Of a stretch of DNA of 11,300 bases, positions 1 to 6,322 are shown one piece after another. Made by a program: the position numbers and the translations under genes. The notes under the pieces were generated by a model. It ran no database searches and had not been told where the DNA came from. It saw only the letters and a program-made list of their open reading frames with translations. Source of the DNA: Kiritimatiellales bacterium (lineage in GTDB: Bacteria; Verrucomicrobiota; Kiritimatiellia; Kiritimatiellales; Pontiellaceae); contig DAOVNC010000072.1 of the NCBI GenBank assembly GCA_030630445.1, positions 1 through 11,300 on the forward strand, written 5' to 3'. The stretch's first letter is position 1. Each line of letters starts with the position of its first letter.

Positions 1-866
1 AGAACCTCGCCCTGCTCTACACCGGAACACGTGTGGAAGAGAATGTCGCCCCCGAACTGATCAACCAGATGTATACCCCACCCTACGAGTTTCCCTCGGC
101 GGATCTGCAGGTTGGGAAAAAACTCCTGCCCAACGAATACATCATCCTGCGAGGCGAACGCAAATCCGCCTTGGCCGTCTACGACGACGAACTCAACCTC
201 ATCAAGCATGTCGACAAGGTGCCCGCTTTTGGCATCACGCCGCGCAACGCCGAGCAAACCTACGCGCTCGACGCCTTGCTCAACGACAGAGTCCGGCTCG
301 TCAGCCTGACCGGCAAGGCCGGCACCGGAAAGACCCTGCTCGCACTGGCCGGCGCGCTCAAGCGCAAGAAAAGCTATCGGCAAATCCTCATGGCCCGTCC
401 CATCGTCGCGCTCAGCAACAAGGACATCGGCTTCCTGCCGGGCGATATCCAGTCCAAGCTCGACCCCTATATGAAGCCGCTGTTCGACAACCTTGGCGTG
501 ATCGAACATGCCGAGGGCAACACCAAGCATAGCCAGATCTCCAAGCTGCTCGAAGACCGGAAGCTGGTCATCGAGCCGCTCTCCTACATCCGCGGCCGCA
601 GCCTCGTGAACACCTTCTTCATCATCGACGAGGCGCAGAATCTCACCCCGCACGAAATCAAGACCATCATTACCCGCGCAGGAGAAGGCACTAAGATCGT
701 GTTTACTGGCGATATCTACCAGATTGACCACCCCTATCTCGACAGCCACTCCAACGGCTTGAGCTACCTGATCGAAAAAATGAAGGGCCAGCGACTCTAC
801 GCACACGTCAACCTCACCAAAGGCGAACGTTCGGAGCTTGCCGATTTGGCCGGATCTTTATTGTAA
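1..866 (+). CDS. PhoH-family ATPase, probably PIN-PhoH fusion (5' partial)
   Basis: The frame is open to the left edge (first full codon at base 3, reading NLALLYTGTRVEEN), so this is the C-terminal part of a longer protein. A GTG at 33 could serve as a start but lies in the middle of this continuous reading and is unlikely to be the real one. Counting from that GTG, the visible part carries Walker A GKAGTGKT (94-101), the PhoH motif DIGFLPGD (131-138), Walker B FFIIDEAQN (195-203), a sensor-like FTGD (224-227) and the family-typical end KGERSELADLA. PhoH2/YlaK-type proteins join an N-terminal PIN ribonuclease domain to this ATPase and are proposed RNA helicase/ribonucleases. The roughly 80 residues before Walker A suit the PIN-PhoH linker, but the PIN catalytic residues would lie outside the window. 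The gene ends 61 bp before the PhoD-like gene on the same strand, so the two may be co-transcribed. The family call is firm; the PIN fusion is inferred. Confidence 0.9.
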   Translation, partial: NLALLYTGTRVEENVAPELINQMYTPPYEFPSADLQVGKKLLPNEYIILRGERKSALAVYDDELNLIKHVDKVPAFGITPRNAEQTYALDALLNDRVRLVSLTGKAGTGKTLLALAGALKRKKSYRQILMARPIVALSNKDIGFLPGDIQSKLDPYMKPLFDNLGVIEHAEGNTKHSQISKLLEDRKLVIEPLSYIRGRSLVNTFFIIDEAQNLTPHEIKTIITRAGEGTKIVFTGDIYQIDHPYLDSHSNGLSYLIEKMKGQRLYAHVNLTKGERSELADLAGSLL

Positions 867-927
867 CTTCTGTCCAGTTGGGAGATCGTGGTTCGTCAAA
901 TTTCAAACCACTAAATTGGAGATCGAT

Positions 928-2565
928 ATGAATTCATCAAAGCTCTTCCGCTATTCCACTTGCTGCCTGCTGGGCGTGGCCTTGCTCCTGCCATCGACTG
1001 GACTTGCCGCAAAGGAAACCAACAAGAAAAAGGCAAAAAAGCCCGCCTTTGGAATTCCATCCGTGGAAAAGGAGGATTCCATCTGCTTTGCCATGTATAC
1101 CGTGCAAGACAACATCCTCAAGTTGGTGGCACAGCTCTACCCCCTGGCAGATGGAGACAGCCGATCCATCCTCCTGGAGGTCAAGGACAAGGGCAAATGG
1201 AAAAGGGTTGCCAAGACCACCATCCGCGAGGACGAATACACTTCCCCGAAGGATGTGAAAGCGTGGAACGCCCTCTTCCGGGTGGAAAAATGGGACCATT
1301 CCCGCGACTGGGAATATCGCGTTAGCGCACTGGATGACATCGCCACCTATACCGGCATTATTCGCAAGGATCCACGGGACAAGAACGAAATTGTCGTAGC
1401 CGCCTTCACCGGTAACTCTAACGGAGACCGGCGGATGAAGCCAGACATCATCCACAACATCAAGGTGCACGATCCCGACCTCTTGTTTTTTTCCGGCGAC
1501 CAATCCTACGACCACCGGAAGCATCTGGCGGCGTGGCTGCTGTTCGGCCGCCAATTCGGTGAAATCATCAAAGATCGCCCGACCATCTGCATCCCGGACG
1601 ACCACGATGTCGGCCAAGGCAACCTATGGGGAGAGGAGGGCGTCAAGTCCACGCTGGGCGGTGCGTCCGACGGCGGCTATACCATGTCGCCGGAATATGT
1701 AAACGAAGTCCAGTTTGCCCAGACCGCCAACCTGCCCGATCCCTACGATCCCACGCCGGTCAAACGCGGCATCGGCGTCTACTACACTGCGCTCAACATT
1801 GGCGGAATCGACTTTGCCATCATCGAAGACCGTAAATTCAAAACCGGTCCGGCCGATATCATCCCGAAAATGGGGCCCCGTCCAGACCATATCAACGACC
1901 CGAAATATGACCGTGAATCCGTGGATGTGCCGGAAGCGCAACTCCTCGGCGAGCGACAGCTCCGCTTTCTGAACGATTGGGCGCAGGACTGGAAAGGCGT
2001 GGAAATGAAGGCCGTGCTTTCCCAGACCATCTTTGCCGGCGGCGCGCACATCCACGCCGGGAAACGCCTGCTGGCCGACCTCGATTCCAATGGGTGGCCC
2101 CAAACAGGGAGGAATAAATCCCTCGCGGCCATCCGCAAATGCGACGCGGTCATGATTGCCGGCGACCAGCACCTCGCCAGCGTCATCCACCATGGCATCG
2201 ACGACTGGAAAGATGCCGGCTACTCCTTCTGCGTGCCCTCCATCGTGAACTACTATCCCCGTAAATGGTTGCCGCTGGAGAAAGGCATCGATCCAATCAC
2301 CGACGTTCTCGAGCATACCGGGAACTACTACGACGGCTTCGGCAACAAGATCACCATGCATGCCTACGCCAATCCCGGAGAAGGCGTTGAAGGGATAAAG
2401 GATCGGGTCAACAACGGGGCGGCCGGCCACGGCATTGTCCGGTTCAACAAAAAGGACCGAAGCATCGTCATGGAATGCTGGCCCCGCTTCGTCGACGTCA
2501 GCGATCCGGACGCGAAGCAATTTACAGGCTGGCCCGTCACGATCCACCAAAAGGAAAGGCGTTAG
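928..2565 (+). CDS. Exported PhoD-like metallophosphoesterase
   Basis: A 545-residue protein. I chose the ATG at 928 because GGAG (918-921) sits 6 bp upstream and a signal peptide follows directly: a short basic start, a hydrophobic core CCLLGVALLLP and probable cleavage after GLAA (residues 25-28). A longer frame from 838 overlaps phoH and would bury the signal peptide. The mature protein has a Lys-rich stretch (about 30-39), a small beta-rich N-terminal domain, then a calcineurin-like metallophosphoesterase core with GDQSYD (190-195), DDHD (224-227) and GDQHL (412-416), as in the PhoD alkaline phosphatase/phosphodiesterase superfamily. These motifs should bind a two-metal centre hydrolysing phosphate mono- or diesters outside the cytoplasm. 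The true substrate is unknown. The first core motif is unusual: FTGNSNGD (160-167) replaces the Cys-containing A-S-C type seen in classical PhoD. It ends tail-to-tail with the PHP gene, the two stop codons overlapping. No pho box was recognised. Confidence 0.85.
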   Translation: MNSSKLFRYSTCCLLGVALLLPSTGLAAKETNKKKAKKPAFGIPSVEKEDSICFAMYTVQDNILKLVAQLYPLADGDSRSILLEVKDKGKWKRVAKTTIREDEYTSPKDVKAWNALFRVEKWDHSRDWEYRVSALDDIATYTGIIRKDPRDKNEIVVAAFTGNSNGDRRMKPDIIHNIKVHDPDLLFFSGDQSYDHRKHLAAWLLFGRQFGEIIKDRPTICIPDDHDVGQGNLWGEEGVKSTLGGASDGGYTMSPEYVNEVQFAQTANLPDPYDPTPVKRGIGVYYTALNIGGIDFAIIEDRKFKTGPADIIPKMGPRPDHINDPKYDRESVDVPEAQLLGERQLRFLNDWAQDWKGVEMKAVLSQTIFAGGAHIHAGKRLLADLDSNGWPQTGRNKSLAAIRKCDAVMIAGDQHLASVIHHGIDDWKDAGYSFCVPSIVNYYPRKWLPLEKGIDPITDVLEHTGNYYDGFGNKITMHAYANPGEGVEGIKDRVNNGAAGHGIVRFNKKDRSIVMECWPRFVDVSDPDAKQFTGWPVTIHQKERR

Positions 2566-3422
2566 GGAAAAAAGGTCTGGAGTGCGGCCTTAAGTTGTTC
2601 CAGTACCTCGTCGGGCACATGGAGCTGCCCAAAGCCGGTGTCGAGCTTGAGGTCGGGCGTGTTCTTTCCGTGGAAGTCGGTTCCGCCTGTGCGGACCAAA
2701 CCCAGCTCATCCGCCCACTCGGAAAACTTCCGGATATTTTTCGGGTGGTTCTCGGCATAGTAGGTTTCGATGCCGCCCAGCCCGGAATCTTTCATCTCGC
2801 GCACCAAGGCGAACAGTTGTTCGTCCGGTAGATAGATGGTGGCCGGATGGGCCAGAACGGGAATCCCGCCCGCCACCCGGATCAGCTCAATGCACTCCTT
2901 CGCCGTATAGCGGTAGCGCTCCACATAGCCGGGGCGCCCCTTCGCAAGCAACAGGTCAAACGCCAATTTCTTTGATTTGACGTGACCGCGCTCCACGAGC
3001 GCGGCGGCAAAGTGCGGGCGCCCCACCACATCCTTTCCGGCGTGATTCTCGACATCGCTCCAAAGCAGGACATAGCCGAGCTTGTTGAGTTTTTTCAGGA
3101 TTCCAACATTGCGCTGTTCCCGCCCCTCTCTGACCTTCTCGATTTTCTCCAGCAAGGCCGTGCTGGCGTGGTCGATGAAATAGCCCAGAATATGCATGGT
3201 GCCGTGCTCGCATTCCGCGCTTAGTTCAATGCCCGCAACGGTCTCTACGGACGAGTCCTCGCCAGCGGAAAGCAAATCCGGAATCCCCCCAACCGTATCG
3301 TGGTCGGTCAAAGCCAACGCCGAAAGGCCGCGCTTTTCAGCCATAGCCACCAGCTCGGCAGGCAGATTGGTTCCATCGGAATAAACCGAATGTGTGTGCA
3401 GGTCGATCACGGCAAACTCCAT
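2562..3422 (-). CDS. PHP-domain phosphoesterase (YciV/TrpH-like)
   Basis: A 286-residue protein that begins essentially at the first metal motif. It carries DLHTHSVYSDG (7-17), TDHDT (39-43), GIELS (64-68), GRPHFA (134-139), LAHP (190-193) and TDFHG (248-252), which together make the PHP-domain multi-metal centre. Its length and motif order match the YciV/TrpH family, whose members include E. coli RNase AM (trims rRNA 5' ends) and 3',5'-nucleotide bisphosphatases. I expect a cytosolic phosphoesterase on short RNA or nucleotides, but the exact substrate cannot be read from sequence. The frame extends upstream to 3581, but those extra 53 residues are unlike the family and overlap the transketolase leader, so I placed the start at 3422 (MEFAVIDLHTHS). 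No clear Shine-Dalgarno sequence precedes it. It diverges from the transketolase gene and overlaps the PhoD-like stop by 4 bases. Confidence 0.88.
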   Translation of the reverse strand: MEFAVIDLHTHSVYSDGTNLPAELVAMAEKRGLSALALTDHDTVGGIPDLLSAGEDSSVETVAGIELSAECEHGTMHILGYFIDHASTALLEKIEKVREGREQRNVGILKKLNKLGYVLLWSDVENHAGKDVVGRPHFAAALVERGHVKSKKLAFDLLLAKGRPGYVERYRYTAKECIELIRVAGGIPVLAHPATIYLPDEQLFALVREMKDSGLGGIETYYAENHPKNIRKFSEWADELGLVRTGGTDFHGKNTPDLKLDTGFGQLHVPDEVLEQLKAALQTFFP

Positions 3423-3506
3423 ACGTTGATTAACGCCAATATAAAGCGAATCCCATGCAACACCAGCCCTTCCTTGCGCAAAACTGGAGGATCGGTCGAA
3501 TTTGTC

Positions 3507-3535
3507 TTGTTTAAACAGAGGCCGACACCTATTTT
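3507..3535 (+). promoter_or_regulatory. Candidate sigma70-type promoter for transketolase
   Basis: A -35-like TTGTTT (3507-3512) and a -10-like TATTTT (3530-3535) are separated by exactly 17 bp. This would start transcription near 3542 and give a leader of about 39 nt with AAGGAG (3570-3575) 5 bp before the ATG. An 8-bp palindrome, GTTTAAAC (3509-3516), overlaps the -35 box and could be an operator or chance. This is based on pattern matching only, in the 158-bp divergent gap between the PHP and transketolase genes. Confidence 0.35.
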
Positions 3536-3580
3536 CGACGCTCATTTTCAAAGCAAAAACCGAATTCTGAAGGAGAAACA

Positions 3581-5563
3581 ATGGATATCAAACTCGTAGC
3601 AAACACCATTCGCGGGCTCTCAATGGACGGCGTTCAAGCCGCCAACTCAGGCCACCCCGGCATGCCGATGGGCATGGCCGATGTCGCCGCCGTACTCTGG
3701 ACGCAATACCTCAAGCACAATCCCGAAAACCCCGACTGGGCCGACCGCGACCGCTTCATCCTCTCCTGCGGCCACGGCTCCATGCTCATCTACAGTCTGC
3801 TGAACCTTTCCGGATACGACCTGCCGATCGAAGAGCTCGGAAAATTCCGCCAGTGGGGTAGCAAGACCGCCGGCCACCCCGAATACGGGCACACCATCGG
3901 TGTTGAAACCACCACCGGCCCGCTCGGCCAAGGCTGCGCCAACGGCGTCGGCATGGCCATTGCCGAAAAAATGCTGGATACGCGCTACAACACCGCCGCC
4001 CGGAAAATCGTGGACCACTACACCTACGTCATTACCTCCGAAGGCGAATTCGAGGAAGGCATCTCCCACGAAATCTTCTCGTTGGCCGGCAACCACGGCC
4101 TCGGCAAGATGATTGTCTTCTACGACCAAAACTTTATCTCCATCGAAGGCGACACGCACATCACCTACACCGACGACGTGCAAAAGCGCATGGAAGCCTA
4201 CGGCTGGCAGGTACAGGAAATCGACGGCCACAATACCGCCGAAATCGCAGCGGCCATCGAAGCGGCCCAAGCCGAGACCGAAAAACCCTCCGTCATCATC
4301 TGCAACACCAAGATCGGCTTCGGCTCCCCCAACAAGGAAGGCTCGCACGACTGCCACGGCGCACCGCTTGGCGAAGACGAAGTGCTCGCCACCAAAAAGA
4401 ACCTTGGCATCTCCGAAGAAAAATTCTTCGTGCCGCAGGAAGTGCGCGACATCTTCGCCGCCCGCCTCGAAACGCTAAAAAAATCCGAGGCCGAATGGAC
4501 CGCCACCTTTGCCGCGTGGACCGCCGAAAACACCGGACTTTCCAAGGATTGGAAAGCGGCCATGAAGGGTGATCTTCCGGATCTGACCGGCAAGCTGCCG
4601 GAGTTCGAAGCCGGCTCCTCGCTGGCCACCCGCGCCTCCTCCGGGAAAGTGATCCAGGCACTGGCCAAAGAGATTCCCTATCTCATTGGCGGCTCCGCCG
4701 ACCTCGCACCGAGCAACAACACCTATATGGCCGGACTCGGCGATATCGGCAAGGAGGCCTTCGAAGGGCGCAACTTCCACTTCGGCGTTCGCGAACTCGG
4801 CATGGGCGGAATTATGAACGGTGTGCAACTGCACGGCGGATTCCGCATCTTTGGCGGAACGTTCCTCGTTTTTGCAGACTATGTCCGCCCGACGGCCCGC
4901 ATGGCCGCGCTCATGGGGCTGCCCGTCATCTATGTCTTTACCCACGACAGCTTCTGCGTCGGCGAAGACGGCCCCACCCACCAGCCCATCGAAACCACCG
5001 CCAGCCTGCGCATGATCCCCAACATGACCGTACTCCGCCCAGCCGACGCCACCGAAACCGTCGTTGCATGGCAGGCCGCACTCGAAAACAAGACCGGCCC
5101 CACCGCCCTGCTGCTCACCCGCCAAAACCTGCCGACGATCGACCGCGCAGCATTCCCATCCGCCGACCTCGTCAAGAAAGGCGCCTACACCCTCTGGCAA
5201 AGCGGCGAAGGCACCCCGGAACTCCTGATGCTCGCCACCGGCTCCGAAGTTGAAATCACCCTTGCCGCCGCGCAGCAGCTCGGCGAAGAAGGCAAAAACG
5301 TCCGCGTCGTCAGCATGCCCTCGTGGGAACTGTTCGAGAAACAGGACACCGACTATCAGGAATCCGTCCTGCCCGACGCCTGCGCCAAGCGCATCGCCGT
5401 CGAAGCCGGAACCAGCTTCGGCTGGGCGCGCTATGTTGGACGCCGCGGTGCCCTCGTCACCAAAGACGACTTTGGCGCCTCCGCCCCCTTCAGCGTCTTG
5501 CAGGAAAAATTTGGATTCACCACGGCCAACGTCTACGAAAAAGCCAAGGCCCTGCTCGGATAG
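3581..5563 (+). CDS. tkt: Transketolase
   Basis: A full-length 660-residue transketolase, close to the usual length of about 660-670. It moves two-carbon ketol units in the pentose phosphate pathway using thiamine diphosphate (ThDP) and a divalent metal. Motifs in order: SGHPGMPMG (23-31), GHGSMLIY (64-71), GPLGQG (113-118), the ThDP region ending EEGISHE (158-164) with YDQNFISIEG (181-190), SHDCHGAPLG (255-264), FGVREL with the catalytic Glu (401-406, Glu405), HDSFCVGEDGPTHQP (455-469) and RPAD (487-490), then the C-terminal domain. AAGGAG lies 5 bp before the ATG and fixes the start. Oddity: where E. coli and yeast enzymes have GDG at the start of the ThDP motif, this protein has SEG (153-155), so the metal-binding Asp is replaced by Glu; the later Asn (184) is kept. 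No other pentose phosphate gene is adjacent, and codon use is strongly GC-biased like the left-hand genes. Confidence 0.96.
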   Translation: MDIKLVANTIRGLSMDGVQAANSGHPGMPMGMADVAAVLWTQYLKHNPENPDWADRDRFILSCGHGSMLIYSLLNLSGYDLPIEELGKFRQWGSKTAGHPEYGHTIGVETTTGPLGQGCANGVGMAIAEKMLDTRYNTAARKIVDHYTYVITSEGEFEEGISHEIFSLAGNHGLGKMIVFYDQNFISIEGDTHITYTDDVQKRMEAYGWQVQEIDGHNTAEIAAAIEAAQAETEKPSVIICNTKIGFGSPNKEGSHDCHGAPLGEDEVLATKKNLGISEEKFFVPQEVRDIFAARLETLKKSEAEWTATFAAWTAENTGLSKDWKAAMKGDLPDLTGKLPEFEAGSSLATRASSGKVIQALAKEIPYLIGGSADLAPSNNTYMAGLGDIGKEAFEGRNFHFGVRELGMGGIMNGVQLHGGFRIFGGTFLVFADYVRPTARMAALMGLPVIYVFTHDSFCVGEDGPTHQPIETTASLRMIPNMTVLRPADATETVVAWQAALENKTGPTALLLTRQNLPTIDRAAFPSADLVKKGAYTLWQSGEGTPELLMLATGSEVEITLAAAQQLGEEGKNVRVVSMPSWELFEKQDTDYQESVLPDACAKRIAVEAGTSFGWARYVGRRGALVTKDDFGASAPFSVLQEKFGFTTANVYEKAKALLG

Positions 5564-5571
5564 GTTGATCC

Positions 5572-5639
5572 ACCACGAATTTTCCGAATCAACACAAATT
5601 GCACCTACTCGAATTCGCAAAATTCGGATAATTCGTGGT
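5572..5639. repeat. 68-bp imperfect inverted repeat after tkt
   Basis: Arms at 5572-5589 (ACCACGAATTTTCCGAAT) and 5622-5639 (ATTCGGATAATTCGTGGT) are complementary at 17 of 18 positions around a 32-nt centre, which itself contains the palindrome CGAATTCG (5610-5617). It lies between the stops of tkt (plus strand) and the 3' end of the tRNA (minus strand). Neither side has a T-run, so it is not a canonical intrinsic terminator, though it may still end or stabilise transcripts. The arm sequence (CACGAATT...) resembles dispersed intergenic palindromes I associate with related genomes; that link is from memory. Confidence 0.75.
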
Positions 5640-5646
5640 TAAAGAA

Positions 5647-5723
5647 TGGTGCCCCGGAGAGGGTTCGAACCTCCGACCCCCGGATTAGGAATCCGGTGCT
5701 CTGTCCAGCTGAGCTACCGGGGC
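5647..5723 (-). tRNA. tRNA-Arg (anticodon CCU)
   Basis: Read on the minus strand, this folds into a full cloverleaf. The acceptor stem GCCCCGG/CCGGGGC is perfect over 7 bp. The D arm is GCTC/GAGC and the anticodon stem is CCGGA/TCCGG around loop TTCCTAA, which gives anticodon CCU at loop positions 3-5. The T arm is GGAGG/CCTCT with loop TTCGAAC (one G-U pair). Discriminator A (5650) and an encoded CCA (5649-5647) follow. CCU reads AGG arginine codons, which are rare in the GC-rich left-hand genes. Its 3' end faces the transketolase gene. No promoter could be assigned with confidence upstream (5724-5800). Confidence 0.96.
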
Positions 5724-5810
5724 GTTGTTGAAACGGTCTGGCAGGATTAATAATCGGGCCCGGAATTGCAATCCCGAACTGCCCCAACCTGATCATCCTG
5801 TAAAAGTAGT

Positions 5811-5868
5811 TGCTAAATTTAGCATATGCGGTGAATACCCCGCCTATTCGCCGCACAATATGCGGTGA
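5811..5868. repeat. Cluster of palindrome, hairpin and direct repeat
   Basis: Three elements overlap here. A perfect 14-bp palindrome, TGCTAAATTTAGCA, covers 5811-5824. An 11-bp stem follows with arms TGCGGTGAATA (5827-5837) and TATTCGCCGCA (5845-5855) around a 7-nt loop; its one DNA mismatch becomes a G-U pair in RNA. An 11-bp direct repeat, ATATGCGGTGA, occurs at 5824-5834 and 5858-5868, a 34-bp period. The cluster lies behind the tRNA promoter region, with no gene overlapping. It could be a regulator binding site, a processed RNA structure or a remnant of a mobile element; nothing decides between these. Confidence 0.6.
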
Positions 5869-5889
5869 TTAAACCTTGCATGATCCTGA

Positions 5890-6018
5890 ATTCATCCTAT
5901 TCAAAATCTGCACAAGTTGCCGAAAGCCGGCCAAACTTTAAAAATATCAGTACGGGTGATTTACGAATACTGGGATAAAGAGGGAAAGCCTGGGCAATAT
6001 GAGTACACGCCCTTCTAA
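5890..6018 (+). pseudogene. Possible gene remnant, 42 codons with stop
   Basis: Directly after a TGA (5887-5889) a 42-codon frame runs to TAA at 6016-6018. Its end reads VRVIYEYWDKEGKPGQYEYTPF in two pieces (VRVIYEYWDKEGK then PGQYEYTPF), which is protein-like: charged and aromatic, with G-K-P-G turns. It has no ATG; the only candidate starts are CTG (5908), TTG (5917) and GTG (5956), and none has a Shine-Dalgarno sequence. I read it as the possible 3' remnant of a decayed gene. It may equally be a chance frame. No family was recognised. Confidence 0.25.
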
Positions 6019-6061
6019 ATTAAGCACTGGAACAGAGTTGCCCTAGGCAATCAGGCTTCCC
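5982..6061 (+). ncRNA. Candidate structured RNA element with competing stems
   Basis: GGGAAAGCCTG (5982-5992) pairs with CAGGCTTCCC (6052-6061) over 10 bp with a single bulged A. Inside this stem, TTGCC (6038-6042) can pair either with GGCAA at 5993-5997 or with an identical GGCAA at 6046-6050 across a CTA loop. The two GGCAA copies sit in a near-direct repeat (CCTGGGCAAT 5989-5998, CCTAGGCAAT 6042-6051). The mutually exclusive pairing resembles a switch, but no known riboswitch consensus was recognised. It lies 262 bp upstream of the exported multidomain gene and partly overlaps the 42-codon remnant, so it may instead be inherited coding or mobile DNA. Confidence 0.3.
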
Positions 6062-6145
6062 GATCCAACTTTTTAAATTTCCTGATAAAACACAGTTGCT
6101 TTTCAACCGACGTTTATACGGCTCAGGAATACGCGTATAAAATAT

Positions 6146-6169
6146 ATGCGTTATTTTATGCGTTATTTT
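6146..6169. repeat. 12-bp tandem duplication
   Basis: ATGCGTTATTTT is present twice head to tail (6146-6157 and 6158-6169) in a very AT-rich stretch. It may be slippage in non-coding DNA or a doubled binding site upstream of the gene at 6323. Confidence 0.7.
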
Positions 6170-6199
6170 ATTGCATGCTTGAATCCTAGGCGTTACCAT

Positions 6200-6228
6200 T
6201 TTACGGTAGTTTTCTGGGAGTCTATAAA
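6200..6228 (+). promoter_or_regulatory. Candidate sigma70-type promoter for the exported multidomain gene
   Basis: A -35-like TTTACG (6200-6205) and a -10-like TATAAA (6223-6228) are 17 bp apart. This would start transcription near 6235 and leave a leader of about 88 nt before the ATG at 6323, including the GGAGGAAATAT segment at 6240-6250. A second possible pair, TTGCAT (6171-6176) with TACCAT (6194-6199), also has 17-bp spacing but weaker boxes. Consensus matching only. Confidence 0.35.
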
Positions 6229-6248
6229 TGAGGGAAAAAGGAGGAAAT

Positions 6249-6272
6249 ATGGCATATATTAACGAATTTTAA
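6249..6272 (+). other. Possible 7-codon leader ORF with its own Shine-Dalgarno
   Basis: ATG at 6249 opens a frame MAYINEF ending in TAA (6270-6272); an in-frame ATG at 6228 would make it 14 codons. AAAGGAGG ends 4 bp before the 6249 ATG. The 11-mer GGAGGAAATAT here (6240-6250) is repeated exactly at 6311-6321 in front of the true gene start. It could be a translated leader peptide, or a decayed copy of the gene's own start region left by local duplication. No attenuator hairpin was seen between it and 6323. Confidence 0.25.
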
Positions 6273-6322
6273 TCTTATGTGTTGTAGTTTTTAGTTTAGT
6301 TGTTAATTATGGAGGAAATATA

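Noticed and set aside
838..927. Extended N-terminus for the PhoD-like protein
   Set aside because: It overlaps the phoH end, lacks a ribosome-binding site and would put 30 residues ahead of a clear signal peptide; ATG 928 has GGAG at good spacing.
867..927. Possible terminator between phoH and the PhoD-like gene
   Set aside because: Only a 6-bp GTGGTT/AACCAC stem with a long loop and no T-run; too weak to call.
3423..3581. Extended N-terminus (339 residues) for the PHP protein
   Set aside because: The extra 53 residues are not PHP-like, overlap the transketolase leader up to its start codon, and PHP proteins normally begin near the DLHTHS motif.
3647..5620. Long minus-strand frames inside transketolase
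   Set aside because: They are shadows of a GC-rich coding strand; their translations are Gly/Val/Ala/Asp-rich with no motifs, while the plus strand encodes an intact transketolase.
5605..5856. 83-residue minus-strand frame
   Set aside because: It runs straight through the tRNA-Arg gene and both inverted repeats; no ribosome-binding site and no protein character.
5647..6322. Genomic island integrated at tRNA-Arg
   Set aside because: The tRNA 3' end faces the transketolase gene, so integration into it would place an island on the left, where genes are core-like. No integrase and no repeated tRNA 3' end were seen to the right.
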